Positions 10,989-22,938 of a DNA stretch of 64,000 bases are shown piece by piece. Under the pieces are notes generated by a model. That model was not told the origin of the DNA. It saw only the letters and a list, made by a program, of their open reading frames with translations, and did no database searches. A program made the translations under genes and the position numbers. The stretch comes from Phytopythium helicoides (taxonomy: Eukaryota > Oomycota > Peronosporomycetes > Pythiales > Pythiaceae). The stretch spans positions 682,001 through 746,000 of the forward strand of contig JANFNE010000027.1 of assembly GCA_024867545.1 (NCBI GenBank), read 5' to 3'. Position 1 is the first letter of the stretch. The number at the start of each line of letters is the position of its first letter.

Positions 10989-11678
10989 ATGGGCAACCAG
11001 CAGGGCTCCGTCGCGGCCTCGCCGTACGACCGCGACCGCGCCACGAGTGCGCTGCTGCCGCCGGCGCCGGCGTGCGCGCGAGACGCGTCCAGCGCCAGCA
11101 CCAGCGCCAGCACCGGCAGCTCCGCGAGCGAGGCGAGCGCTGAGCGGGTGGGCGAGCGCTACCGGCGGCTGGGCCACGCGCCCAAGCTCGAGGACTACTA
11201 TGAAGTGCACGGGAGCCAGCATTTGGGCCGGTGCGAGTCGTGGAGGCCTTGGAGATGGCAAAAAAGCCGCGGAACTGACGGATGTGCGCGCGCAGAGGAC
11301 ACTACGCGGTGGTCTGCAGGGGCACGTGCAGGAACACGGGGAGACCAGTCGCCGTCAAGAAGATACGGAGGTTCCTGACGGACCCCAAGCGCCTGCAGGC
11401 AGAGATCAGCGTGCTGCGCCGCGTCAAGCGCCACCCCAACATCGTGGAGCTCCTCGACGTGTTCGAGACCGCCAGGGAGGTGCAGCTCGTGCTGGAGCTG
11501 TGCACGGGAGGAGAGCTCTTCGAGCGGCTGGCTGACAAGGGCGCCTACTCGGAGGCCGACTGTGTGCGCCACGTGCGCGACATGGCCAACGCAGTGCTCT
11601 ACCTGCACGAGTGCGATGTGCCGTGGGTGGTGACAGGCTCCGGAGACCTAGCTGACATCTCTTGCATCCTTCACAGGA

Positions 11679-11712
<34 letters not shown>

Positions 11713-12413
11713 TATCCTGCTGTCCACTCCCAACGATGCCGATGCCATCATCAAGGTGGCCGACTTTGGGCTCGCGCGCGTCTTCACGGGCACGGCGCTG
11801 CGCACCAAGTGCGGCACGTGGGGTTACTCGGCACCCGAGATGATCTCGGGCTCCGGCGTCAGCTTTGGCTACGACTTCAAGGTCGACTCGTGGAGCCTCG
11901 GCACGATCCTCTACATCCTGTACGCGAAACCGCCTAGCTTTCTCATGGACTGTGAACGACCTAACGCTTTTGCATGGTCATCCGTGCAGGCTCTGCGGAT
12001 ACCACCCGTTCGACCCCGAAGGTGAATGCTCGGACAACCAGATGATTACCAACATCAAGAGCTGTCGTTTTGACTTTGAGGACGACTGCTGGAGCTCCAT
12101 TAGTGCCGGTGCCAAGGATCTCGTGCGCCATTTGCTGGTGCTTGACCCGGAAGAGCGGTTCAGCATGCAGCAAGTGCTCACTCATCCGTGGATCAGCGGT
12201 GATTCGGCCTCGCCGCCGTCCGAATTCCCGCTGTCACCCACAATACACCGCGATCTGGCCAAGTTCCGGCAACAGTCTAAGCAAAAGGCACACGTGAGTC
12301 GCGGTGTCGTCTTGCTGGAAAGAGAGTGGAGTAGGATTGCTGACGGTGTGTTGTGTGTGGATCAGTTGGGTTTTGGGTCATACGAAGATGAAGACGGTGA
12401 CGAAGGCGCGTAG
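10989..12413 (+). CDS. CAMK-group Ser/Thr protein kinase, 5 exons
   Basis: Exons 10989-11230, 11296-11610, 11677-11919, 11990-12293 and 12366-12413 give 383 residues. Kinase landmarks in order: glycine loop GRGHYAVV, catalytic Lys in VAVKK, HRDLKPEN, DFGLA, GTWGYSAPE, and the subdomain IX segment DSWSLGTILYILLCGYHPF, which is typical of CaMK-like kinases. The N-terminus begins MGNQQGS, a possible N-myristoylation site but not a perfect one, followed by a Ser/Ala-rich linker. The C-terminal tail is short and acidic (EDEDGDEGA), with no EF-hands. Introns are 65-72 nt. The second (11611-11676) and fourth (12294-12365) are multiples of three without stops, so retention would give in-frame insertions. 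Substrate unknown. Confidence 0.88.
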
Positions 12414-12444
12414 AGTCTCTCACGTGCTTGTACAGCACGTCCCT

Positions 12445-15400
12445 TGCTCCCTGCTCGAGGTAGGCGAGCAAACTGTGCATACGATATCGTATTGTGCCCA
12501 CAGACTCGCCAATGAGAGATATTTAAGTGTTGACGTGCGCTATGCTCTTCAAGACAACCAAAACTCTCTGCTTGCGTAGTGTAGCCTGGCACCGCACGGA
12601 ATGTGCCCAGCAGTGCATGAAGAGCACAATCAAAGGACTCTGTTGCAGTGTGTCGCGCTGACCACTGATGTAGCTCCTCACACCATCCAGCACAATCCGT
12701 TGGACGACCCAAATCATGGCTACGGCTGCTTCAGACCTGCAAAACCCACGCGCGATATGTCTGTGAACTCAGTATGCACACAAAGAGTATCGGTGGGTGA
12801 GGGTGTGTATTGTACAGTAAGTAGTATGTGAGCAACCTGCAGGCTTCATTCGGAATCACTTGCATCCTCAGTTGAGTGGCGACCCCAGAGTGCTTGCTGA
12901 CTGCGCCAACATCGCATCGACTGCACCGGTTCTGCTGCATTCAACGCCACCAGCACAAACATCGTCTGTCGGCTGTTGACCGCCAAGGCACCAACTTCAG
13001 CTTCAAGCACAAACCGTGGGATTATATCTTGCAGACGCTGATCAAGTCGCCGGGGGCGACGCGTCCGACGTGACTCGAGATCCCTCTGGTACAACTTGGG
13101 CAGCATAAACCGCTCCCATCACTGCGTTATGCATGCGTGGCGTATCAGAGCTCGTGCTGGTGATGAGTCGACCTAGCGGGAATAGGTACAAGCAGTCATC
13201 TCGGCGCACTACACCTCCACCGGACCGCGTCAAACACGATAGCATCCACTACATTTGTTGGTACCGATGGACGAGACAAAATCCACGAGCGGATGATCCA
13301 TTCCACAACTTGCCTCGGCCTCACCACATCGACTCCGAGACGACAACCATGTCCAAGGACATCGAGCAAGGCGACCACTACTCGGCGACGGACTCGCCGA
13401 TCATCAAGGACCCATCGCTCCAGCAGCCTGAGCGCAATGAGGGAGCTCCCTTCTGGACGCTCGTGTGGATCTCCATGCCGCGCATGGCCATCAACATGGC
13501 CTGGTCGGCGCAATGGGCCGCGCTCGGACCGTACCTGAGCACAATGCTCCCCAACTACGCCGTGCAGCTGACGCAGCTCATCGGACCGTTCGTCGGCATC
13601 TTCTTCGGTCCCATGGTCGGCATCCTCAGCGACCGCAACACGTCGCGCTACGGTCGTCGTCGTCCCATCCTCGTCGTCTCCTCCATACTATGCATTATTT
13701 GCTGGTCGCTCATGAGCTACACGGCACAAATCGGACAGGCACTCGGCGACTCGGGCACCGGCAGCACCGACCGACAATGGACAGGAGCTTTCACGGTGAT
13801 CTTCTACTTTTGGATGGATGTGATGGTGACGTGCAGCCAGACGCCGGCGATGCTGCTGACGGCCGACTTTGCTGGGGACCGGCAGACGCTGGGGGCGTCC
13901 ATCGGCCTCGCGTGGGCGGCTCTCGGGTCGATTGTCGTGGCTGTGTACATCCAGATTTGGGGAGCCGCGTACCTGACGCTGCACTACTTCATGGCCATGC
14001 TGTGCATCATCATGGCTGTGTCGGTGATCGTGTGCTGCGTGGTGGCCAAGGAGACGCCGCTGGACAAGAGTACCGTCGACACGTCCAAGTCGACGTTCGT
14101 GCGCGCGGTGGAGGCTGTGGTGGACATCTTCAAGGGTCTCAAGGCACTGCCGTCCGACCTCGTGGCGTACGCGGTCATCATGTTCTTCGTGCTGTACGGC
14201 TACGCGGCGTACAACGGCAACAAGGGTCAGTTCTTCGGTCTCGTGGTGTACGATGGTGACGCCGCGGGTGCTGATAGCTGCGGAGACGCGTGCACGGACG
14301 CGCAGAACTCGTTCAACGACGGTGTGGCGCTGGCGAGCGGCACGGGCGACCTGCTCTTCTGCATCGTGGGATACGTGTACGCGATGGCGCTGCCGCTGCT
14401 GGTGCGTCTCATCGGTGCCAAGTGGGTGCTGACGCTGTCGATGCTGCCGCAAGTGTTGATGATCGCCATGGCGTTCATCAAGAACGCGGCGTTCGACATT
14501 TTCCTCGTGGCCATCATCACGTGCTCGCAGAGCGCGGCGTTCGGTCTCATGGTGCCGGTGATCATCCACGTGTTCGGCGGCGACCCGAACGTCAACATCG
14601 GCATGTACGTGGGTTCGCTGAACGCGGCGAACTGCTTCGGTCAGCTGCTGAACTACGCCGTGGGTACGGCGCTCGTGACGACGTCGCTCGGTTACAAGCT
14701 GCCGCTGTTGGTGGGAGGCATTGTGTCGCTGCTCGGCTTTTTCGTCGGCGTCTTCTTCGTGAAGATCAAGATGTACAGCATGTAAGAGAGATGGGAGTCT
14801 CGCATTCTAGCACTCGAGGATTGCAATTGCGTTGATAGTTGAAGCGACGCGCTTCTGTGGCGTACAATAATATAAGTTTGGCTGCCTGGCAAACCATTCA
14901 GCTGGCATCGTCGATCAGATCATTCTCCGGAGTAAGAGCTAGGCTAGAAACTGTAGAGCACGGAGATGGGAAATGAGCCGTGCACAGTCGGCATTCATCG
15001 CGTCAGCCTTGCCTCGCACACCTCGCACGCTGATGGCCACTTGCTACGTTTCGTACTAATCTCAGTGAGTTGGGCAGCAAGATGATACCCAGCATCGACT
15101 GTCGAGGTTCATGAGCAGTGCTCTTTTGTAGTATCATACTGCCAGGATGTGTGCTGAACGACCGTCCTGGAGTTTTGTTTTGATAATCATACAGAGCGAA
15201 GGCTAAGGTCTTCGGGTGTGGAGAGATGGCATCCATGGAACTTTTCAATTGGGTGTGGTAGCGACCATCAACCTAGTGGTGTAGCAGCAAGTTTGGTGTC
15301 TTCATTTGCAGGTTGTCGTTGCAGATTTTAGTCAGCTCACAGAGTGTATGATCTCTAACAAGAGCCAGCTAGTCCCCAAACGAGCGTGAAATTTCGCTCC

Positions 15401-15559
15401 GACCCATAGAGGCGAATTTTAGAGAGAAAACGTGAAGCCGCGTGTGGCTCCCCCTGATACGCGCAGTGAGGTAGGTGTGAAGCTTTAGGGATCACTTCGG
15501 GTGTCCCTTGTGATACTTGTCCACTTTTCGCCCCGAGTGTCTCGGTGCTCCCTGCTCGA
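12445..15559 (+). repeat. Duplicated transporter unit A
   Basis: About 3.1 kb holding 5' flank, transporter gene A and 3' flank. Nearly the same flanks reappear in reverse orientation at 22939-24614. A perfect 14-bp direct repeat, TGCTCCCTGCTCGA, sits at both ends (12445-12458 and 15546-15559). At the B/C tandem junction (about 23816-23850) a degenerate version of this sequence lies exactly where the two flanks meet. This suggests the unit recombined out of, or into, a tandem array. Confidence 0.7.
13349..14785 (+). CDS. Sucrose-transporter-like GPH/MFS symporter, copy A
   Basis: 478 residues with about 12 predicted membrane spans. Between spans 2 and 3 lies RYGRRRP (residues 100-106), the loop signature of plant-type sucrose/H+ symporters in the glycoside-pentoside-hexuronide group of the major facilitator superfamily. 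The likely role is proton-coupled sugar uptake at the plasma membrane. The start is MSKDIEQGDHYS, because all four copies align from there; the frame is open further upstream but those residues are not shared with copies C and D. A loop near 301-325 contains two cysteines (SCGDAC) and may be disulfide-bonded outside the cell. Residue 355 is Ile where the other copies have Val. Single exon. Substrate inferred from the family motif only. Confidence 0.9.
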   Translation: MSKDIEQGDHYSATDSPIIKDPSLQQPERNEGAPFWTLVWISMPRMAINMAWSAQWAALGPYLSTMLPNYAVQLTQLIGPFVGIFFGPMVGILSDRNTSRYGRRRPILVVSSILCIICWSLMSYTAQIGQALGDSGTGSTDRQWTGAFTVIFYFWMDVMVTCSQTPAMLLTADFAGDRQTLGASIGLAWAALGSIVVAVYIQIWGAAYLTLHYFMAMLCIIMAVSVIVCCVVAKETPLDKSTVDTSKSTFVRAVEAVVDIFKGLKALPSDLVAYAVIMFFVLYGYAAYNGNKGQFFGLVVYDGDAAGADSCGDACTDAQNSFNDGVALASGTGDLLFCIVGYVYAMALPLLVRLIGAKWVLTLSMLPQVLMIAMAFIKNAAFDIFLVAIITCSQSAAFGLMVPVIIHVFGGDPNVNIGMYVGSLNAANCFGQLLNYAVGTALVTTSLGYKLPLLVGGIVSLLGFFVGVFFVKIKMYSM

Positions 15560-16949
15560 CAGTCGGGTCGGATACGCAATGATGTTGCTGTGGTCTGGTC
15601 TCAGCAATCGCAATGAGCTTCACCCTGGGCAAGACAATGCCATCTCCACTCGTTTGAAGTGCGCATGGTCGCAAAGTTCACCTCACCGCATGGCGTGCTT
15701 TGTGCAACCCGCCCTTTTTGTGGTAAAATTTGACCCAGTTTGTGTACAGCGCGACACTATTTACATTTACGGTGCTAACGTGATTTTCGGTGAATAGATT
15801 ATTTCGTCAGCAACCTGACGACTCCTCCGATCCAAGCGGACGTTGCTTCGACGACCCTGTCCGTAGCCTGCAGTTAGCTATCGCCCTTTGTCGAGGGCGT
15901 CTCGGGGGAGATCAGTGCAACGATACTTTCGGGATCACTTCACCGCATTCAAGAATCTCGAACCAAGGTGAGTGATCTTTTGGGTCTCGGTGTTTTTGAA
16001 TAATTTTTCATTTTAAAAAAAATGTCAAGATCGACAACCAGTTCCATAGAGCGTGATCCCATCTCCGCGCATTATTCGGCCTGTCCGTCTCTCAGTGTTG
16101 TCCCGTCGGCGCCATGGACTCTGCGTCTGTGCGCCTCGAGACGGGAAACGGAGCTCCACGCTCCGTGTACATTGGATTGTTGTCCCGTGATGCCGTGGCC
16201 TGTTCTTGGTCGCTGGCGCCACCTTTCGAATGTTGACTGTGAGCTGGGCGAAAAGGGGCGGACAGGCAGGAATCACGTGGTGACTCCTCTTCCCGGGTGG
16301 GAAAATTGGCGCTGGCGCGGACCTGACCATTCAAATGATGTCGGGCGACTAGCATTTGTGCGTGTGCAATGGATTACTTTGTGCCACGGGTCCCGTCCTG
16401 TGATCACAATTCAGCTGATCGTCAGGCCCAAACGTCCAGTTTTGTGCATCGCCGCACTTTTTTGCAGTGCGTCATTTCGGGTGTTTGTCAGTAAGGCTTT
16501 TACACTCATCTTCTATTGCGACACACCGCATTGTAATTCGGCATGTTTACATGGGGCACGGTGGGTCCAGCGCATCTCATCAATATACAAAGTTCAAGTG
16601 AGCCGGTGGCCTCGGCCCCCGCCATCAATCGTCTCCTGCCAGCCAGGCGAGCTGTTCCGTTCACTCGTCGTTGCGTTCATTCCGTTTCGCCACTTGGGCT
16701 ACTCAGCTCAGCTCAGCTCCGCGTCGCGTCCGACGTGACACGTGGATCTCCTCTTGGCATTTTTCAGTCGGTCGGACGCCAGCACGAGTCGGGCGTGGCG
16801 TGGCACGACAACCGGCTGGCCGTCCATCGTCCCCTTGCCGAGATTACAGCCACGGTCTCTGCCCAGGCGAGGCCAACGACTGGCTCGGCACCCCGATTCG
16901 CTTGCGTGGGGCGTGCCGTGCCTGCCTGCTGGGCGAGCGACGCCCAGAA
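15560..16949. other. Gene-free stretch, no recognisable feature
   Basis: Open frames here (for example 16022-16738, plus) lack recognisable domains. A TTCATTCC at 16676-16683 resembles an oomycete initiator, but it lies 383 bp before the next start codon. Old repeat remnants are possible; none could be delimited. Confidence 0.4.
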
Positions 16950-16957
16950 TATAAAAG
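16950..16957 (+). promoter_or_regulatory. Candidate TATA box of the zinc-finger gene
   Basis: TATAAAAG lies 109 bp upstream of the start codon at 17066. TATA elements are uncommon in oomycete promoters, so this is only a candidate. Confidence 0.4.
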
Positions 16958-17065
16958 ATCCAGGCGCGCCAAACACCCCGCAGCGAGGGTCCGGCAGTCC
17001 CTGAGTCCAGCCGTCCGTCAGTCGTGCAGGCGTCCCGGACGACAGCTCACACAGACGCAGCAGCC

Positions 17066-18218
17066 ATGGACGGCGACGCCCAGGAGAACTGGCGCGGGCT
17101 CGGCAATCTCCTCGCGGGCGTCGACGCCGCGGCCGCGGCTTCCGCAGAGGGAGATGCTCGCTCCCAGACGGACACGCCGCGCGTCAACAAGACCTCGCTC
17201 AGCTTCATCCTCGACAAGCAGACCGCCTACTCGGCGACGCTCGCGAGTACGCCGCCGTGCAGTTTGATAACTCGACTCGCTACTAGTACATGTTCTCCGT
17301 TGAGCGGTCTCATTAACCCGTCGGCTGCGCGCGATAGACGCAGGCGGAGAGGATGCAGGCGACAGCAGCGCGCGCTTGACTAGGAGCAGGAGCACAGGGG
17401 ACTTGGACGTGACCAAAAAGGCGGTAGGCAAGATGGCAATGGGCACCCTTCTCACGGTCCCGAGCGCATCGAGTCGCCGCGGAAGCGGAAAGATCCCGAG
17501 CGAGAGTCGCAAGCGTCGTCCGCCCAGCCGTATCTGCAAGCACGAAGGGTGCGACCAGTACGTCGTCGACCAGGGACTCTGCGTCCGCCACGGCGTAAGA
17601 CTTCTCGTCACAGTGACTAGATTTCCATTCTGCGCGAAGCATCCGCTGACAATGCCGAGTATTTCGGGACACAGGGAGGGAAGCGGTGCCAAACAGAGGG
17701 CTGCACGAGTCGTGCCAAGCACCAGGGAAAATGCTGGCGACATGGTGCGGCTTCTACAGGCATCTAGTGCTCATTCATTGATGACTTTACTGAAGAAGAG
17801 TGGCAACTTGTCTTGTCTGCCGGTACAGGCGGATCCACCGAGTGCAAAGTGCCCAACTGTAGCAACCGCGCGAAGTCGCGTGGATTTTGCTGGTCGCACG
17901 GAGGTGGCACCAAATGCAAGGCTGCCGACTGCGAGAAGATTGCCATCTCGAATGGATTGTGCTGGGCCCACGGCGGAGGTTTGTGCCCTAAATTGACACA
18001 AAGAGAAGCTGAGAGGGCAAAAAGGAAACTGACGCATCGATCGGTCGGTCGGTTGAACAGGCAAGCGCTGCGTCGTGAGGCACTGCATGCGGCAGGCGTA
18101 CGAGCGCACCAACAATTTGTGCAACAGCCACTTCCAGGAGTGGCAGAACGGCGCTCAGGACCTAGACATCGAGGATGTGGAGATGGAGGAGGCCAAGACG
18201 ACCGAATACCGTTTGTAA
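17066..18218 (+). CDS. Five-repeat C-x4-C...C-x2-H zinc-finger protein (WRKY19-like), 5 exons
   Basis: Exons 17066-17246, 17344-17594, 17675-17744, 17829-17978 and 18061-18218 give 269 residues. A second acceptor at 17358/17359 would remove five residues in frame. After a disordered N-terminal half come five tandem cysteine/histidine modules: CKHEGC..GLCVRHG, CQTEGC..GKCWRHG, CKVPNC..GFCWSHG, CKAADC..GLCWAHG and a variant CVVRHC..NLCNSH. This repeat type is annotated as WRKY19-like zinc finger in oomycetes and plants, usually as a nuclear or regulatory protein. No WRKY domain is present. Introns 2, 3 and 4 all fall right after the HG that closes a module, so modules and exon ends coincide. 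The C-terminus is acidic. Molecular function unknown. Confidence 0.82.
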
Positions 18219-21200
18219 ATGGAAAAATAGATAGCTGGAGGCTGTATAAAATGGGTTGCGACCACCCACGAAGCCTCCGGCAGTACTGAATGAACCATTG
18301 ATTTGTACGTTATCATGTCCAGATCTAGCGGTGGTACGATTGGTGCGCGCCAGGTCGCGTGGTAACGTGGACGGTATCGACCACCGGGCAAAACGTTACG
18401 CAGTAAACATTTCGACCGGCAAGAAAAAGCGCTCGTCGCGCCGAACGAACTTCCATGCGCGTTCGTTCATGATGATGATCGCAGCTGTGTTGGATGTTCA
18501 TCCAACGACACAATTGTAGCATGTTAAGTGCACAATCACGATCGGGACCTTCATAAAACTAGCAGAAAATCGATCAACCAGGATGGATTGCATTCCGCGC
18601 ATGAAATCTTTTGAGCCATGCCTCATTCGATCACCGGCATCAAATAACTACTTCGTCGTCTTGTCTGCAAGGCATAAGCGCGCTAGAGGAGGGGCGGCGC
18701 GAGTTAGAAGAGGCGCGTTCAGGCTCCTGTGAGGTTAATTGAACTGCAAAATTGACCATCCGCAAGTGTTGGCGACGCTCACCTCGCGCTCTTCACATCT
18801 TGAGCGCCGCACATCCCTCACATTTCCGTCCCGCCTGTCCATCGAGTTGAGTGATTGCCCCCATCGCGAGTGCACAGGATAAAAACAGGGTCAGAGTCTT
18901 TCTTCTCGCAATTTTCGCTGCTTGCTGCATCATGAATCAGAGCAAGTTGGGTGCTGAAGCACAAGAACAGACGGCTGCAGATCCGTCGCGATCAGCCCGG
19001 AACAAGCCTCATTGACTCTGCGGTGGTCGACCTCGCCGCTCCGTGACCCCAAGCAGCGTCTTAGAGAGGACTCATCTGAACGTGACGGCGCTTCGCCACA
19101 TCTATGTTGGGAAAATTCACACAAGAGACGAGTCTGAATCATCGTGACGGCCGACCCGAAACCTTGCGGTCGGAGTGTAGGCTGGACCGACGCTGGCTGC
19201 TCATGTGCAATGCCTTGGACATTGGAATTAGGCAGCAGTCGGTCATTGCAGCCGTCGGTTTGTCTCTTCGGCTTCAATTCAAGATATTCCTGAAGGTTCG
19301 TCCAACCAAATTGTCTTGACTGGTTGCTCAAGGTCTTCATAAAGCAACAGCACAGGCAACTGGTCTTTTACAACATCGTCAAAGATGCTGCTTGGCTACT
19401 TGATTCGCTGGCTAGCTTCGTGTTTTGCCCGGGCTCCAGTCAACAACAAGCGCTGTCAGCAATCCACAGCCAGGCAGACAAGAACTGGTCCGACGCATCA
19501 TCACGCAAACCTTGCGCCTTGCTCTGCATCTTGGTCGGTGGTCTCCATAGCTTGATGCAACCAAAGTCCGTGGTGGGGGCTGTCGATGGCTGGAGTTGAA
19601 CGATCACTTGGGAATGAAGCGAGGGAACGCTCCAGTCCGTCATCTCCCGTGCTGACTCAAACGCACGTCACAAAGACGCGCGCGCTCGAGAGAGAAAGCA
19701 TCTGTCGACCTCTTTGCCCAGCTGCTTTGAGACGAGCAGCTCCCATGGCATGACGGACGCGATTTGAGTATTAACTGCAAAAATTAATATGATGTGAAAT
19801 GGGTCCGTTTGGAGCTTCGTAGAAAAAGGTAGACTTGAATATTGTATTAGTACCCAAACATAAATAAATAGCCTCTATAATCGAAATGTGAGGCTTTTCA
19901 TCTCTTCTTAGTCGTGCTGACAAAAGGAAAGACGGCACAGACGCCTTCAATAAGAAATGCCAGTTCGGTATCATGGCGGTAACTTTCCGCGGCTTGTATA
20001 CACCGTTAACCCCTTGGTATCTTACGATATTAGCACGTGAACTGCAAGCAATAGTCTCTCCATGACACGCGTTGTTTCTCATTGGCATGGAGTGCCTAGA
20101 ATCCAGCAAGGAGCAGAGCGTCATGAGGACAGCCAAGGCGACTCAAAGACGCTGCTAGAGTCCTCGGTCACGTAGAAGGCTTGCCGAGAGCTCATCGGTC
20201 GCGTGGTAGATGCCAACGCACGGGTTCGCAAGCCTGCATCTTCGCTCTGCCGCTTGCGACCGTTCTTCCATGCAACACAAGTGTCGAGTCCTGGCTGCTC
20301 GCATGAACGATTGAGGCAGGAGGATGGAGGTCATCTGACTTTGAATTCATTTCGCAAGTGAAAAGGGAGGGATGTCAAGAAACCTGGAGGACTTCAACTT
20401 GCGCTCTCGGCATTCGACTCGCATGGTGCTTTTCCCCTCAGTCGTGAATTTGCAAGATGGAGTCCAAGCGGCCGCATTTCCCGGCTCACGACCCGGGGCC
20501 CCACACCAAGCCTCCAGACCCTTCCAAGACCTTCTCCGCGGCGACAACGGAGTCTGTCAAGCCAGCGGCAGGGATGATCGGTCACGAAGGGCATCAAGCG
20601 CGACGTATCCAAGTTAAGGTAGTCACGCGTGGCTTCATGACGTGCACGAGTTCGCTGCTGTGCTTCCTCTTGCGCAGTCGTCTTCCGAGACAGAATGACC
20701 GCGGGAGCACACTGCCTTCGTCCTGAAAGCTCTCCAAGTGCGGGATCGTCGCAGCTCAAGATCATCGACGTGCAGCGCAACCAGTTGTCGGGCGCTTTCC
20801 AGCGACCACACGCGCAGCACAAGAGGCGCCGCCTTCGTCTCGGAGACTTGTCGGCAGGGACTTTGCAGCAGTAGTAGCAGTAGTTTTCCTGCTGGCGCTA
20901 CAGGCCCAAGGGAACTTTAGTTCTTTAGGTGTTAAAGGCTGGCAACTGCCTGCACCGCCATTGAAATGTCAATCGGAAGCGTGGCGGGCGAAGCACGATA
21001 GCAGATTGAGGTAGAATTGGGCTCATCTTCTGACATGCTCATCGATGTGCAAGTTCAAGCCAACGTGAGGGTCGAACGAATACCGTACCCTGAGCCTTGT
21101 GGTAGACATTCGACTGGCCGCAACTTGCTCAAAATACTGGCAGCCAAACATCAACGTGCATGTCGACTCTCGTGCAGTTTGATACGACGTTGAGAGATTG

Positions 21201-21501
21201 CTTTCGGAGACTTCGAAGATTTTGTTTTGTATGGTTATCATCAGCCGTGGAACAAACACTTCATGAGACTTTGTTTCGCTCTTGACTCGCGACTTCACTG
21301 TAGAACCTGAGCCAATACTACCGATTCCAAGGCAAAAACCCTGGTAGAGCGCGCAAAGCAGGTTGGACGTATCACAACAATAACGGGTCAAGAGATTTTG
21401 AAGGCAGACTCACAAGTTACAATATATTGAGCCAGAAGCTTCGAGTCGCTTCAACTACATATCGCTAATATGCATCCATCAGCACCAGTAGAACCACACT
21501 C
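18219..21501. other. 3.3-kb gene-poor region
   Basis: I find no frame with a recognisable domain and no clear repeat. Several short overlapping frames occur on both strands at 19.0-19.6 and 20.3-20.8 kb without support. It separates the inverted transporter copies A and B. Confidence 0.45.
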
Positions 21502-22938
21502 TTACATGCTGTACATCTTGATCTTCACGAAGAAGACGCCGACGAAAAAGCCGAGCAGCGACACAATGCCTCCCACCAACAGCGGCAGCTTGTAACCGAG
21601 TGACGTCGTCACGAGCGCCGTACCCACGGCGTAGTTCAGCAGCTGACCGAAGCAGTTCGCCGCGTTCAGCGAACCCACGTACATGCCGATGTTGACGTTC
21701 GGGTCACCGCCGAACACGTGGATGATCACCGGCACCATGAGACCGAACGCCGCGCTCTGCGAGCACGTGATGATGGCCACGAGGAAAATGTCGAACGCCG
21801 CGTTCTTGATGAACGCCATGGCGATCATCAACACTTGCGGCAGCATCGACAGCGTCAGCACCCACTTGGCACCGACGAGACGCACCAGCAGCGGCAGCGC
21901 CATCGCGTACACGTATCCCACGATGCAGAAGAGCAGGTCGCCCGTGCCGCTCGCCAGCGCCACACCGTCGTTGAACGAGTTCTGCGCGTCCGTGCACGCG
22001 TCTCCGCAGCTATCAGCACCCGCGGCGTCACCATCGTACACCACGAGACCGAAGAACTGACCCTTGTTGCCGTTGTACGCCGCGTAGCCGTACAGCACGA
22101 AGAACATGATGACCGCGTACGCCACGAGGTCGGACGGCAGTGCCTTGAGACCCTTGAAGATGTCCACCACAGCCTCCACCGCGCGCACGAACGTCGACTT
22201 GGACGTGTCGACGGTACTCTTGTCCAGCGGCGTCTCCTTGGCCACCACGCAGCACACGATCACCGACACAGCCATGATGATGCACAGCATGGCCATGAAG
22301 TAGTGCAGCGTCAGGTACGCGGCTCCCCAAATCTGGATGTACACAGCCACGACAATCGACCCGAGAGCCGCCCACGCGAGGCCAATGGACGCCCCCAGCG
22401 TCTGGCGGTCCCCAGCAAAGTCGGCCGTCAGCAGCATCGCCGGCGTCTGGCTGCACGTCACCATCACATCCATCCAAAAGTAGAAGATCACCGTGAAAGC
22501 TCCTGTCCATTGTCGGTCGGTGCTGCCGGTGCCCGAGTCGCCGAGTGCCTGTCCGATTTGTGCCGTGTAGCTCATGAGCGACCAGCAAATAATGCATAGT
22601 ATGGAGGAGACGACGAGGATGGGGCGACGACGACCGTAGCGCGACGTGTTGCGGTCGCTGAGGATGCCGACCATGGGACCGAAGAAGATGCCGACGAACG
22701 GTCCGATGAGCTGCGTCAGCTGCACGGCGTAGTTGGGGAGCATTGTGCTCAGGTACGGTCCGAGCGCGGCCCATTGCGCCGACCAGGCCATGTTGATGGC
22801 CATGCGCGGCATGGAGATCCACACGAGCGTCCAGAAGGGGGCTCCCTCATTGCGCTCGGGTTGCTGGAGCGATGGGTCCTTGATGATCGGCGAGTCCGTC
22901 GCCGAGTAGTGGTCGCCTTGCTCGATGTCCTTGGACAT
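21502..22938 (-). CDS. Sucrose-transporter-like GPH/MFS symporter, copy B
   Basis: 478 residues, apparently differing from copy A at one position (Val355 for Ile). It shares the MSKD start and about 0.9 kb of 5' flank with copy A but has a different 3' flank beyond the stop. It is in inverted orientation to A and tandem with C. Start chosen as in copy A; the frame stays open upstream to 23133. Confidence 0.9.
   Translation of the reverse strand: MSKDIEQGDHYSATDSPIIKDPSLQQPERNEGAPFWTLVWISMPRMAINMAWSAQWAALGPYLSTMLPNYAVQLTQLIGPFVGIFFGPMVGILSDRNTSRYGRRRPILVVSSILCIICWSLMSYTAQIGQALGDSGTGSTDRQWTGAFTVIFYFWMDVMVTCSQTPAMLLTADFAGDRQTLGASIGLAWAALGSIVVAVYIQIWGAAYLTLHYFMAMLCIIMAVSVIVCCVVAKETPLDKSTVDTSKSTFVRAVEAVVDIFKGLKALPSDLVAYAVIMFFVLYGYAAYNGNKGQFFGLVVYDGDAAGADSCGDACTDAQNSFNDGVALASGTGDLLFCIVGYVYAMALPLLVRLVGAKWVLTLSMLPQVLMIAMAFIKNAAFDIFLVAIITCSQSAAFGLMVPVIIHVFGGDPNVNIGMYVGSLNAANCFGQLLNYAVGTALVTTSLGYKLPLLVGGIVSLLGFFVGVFFVKIKMYSM

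Noticed and set aside
13688..14569. 293-codon His/Arg-rich frame antisense to transporter A, also found at B, C and D
   Set aside because: Composition (HH, ERR, HDN runs) is what the antisense of a GC-rich membrane-protein gene gives; no independent support.
16022..16738. 238-codon frame upstream of the zinc-finger gene
   Set aside because: No recognisable domain; it overlaps several competing frames and the likely promoter zone.
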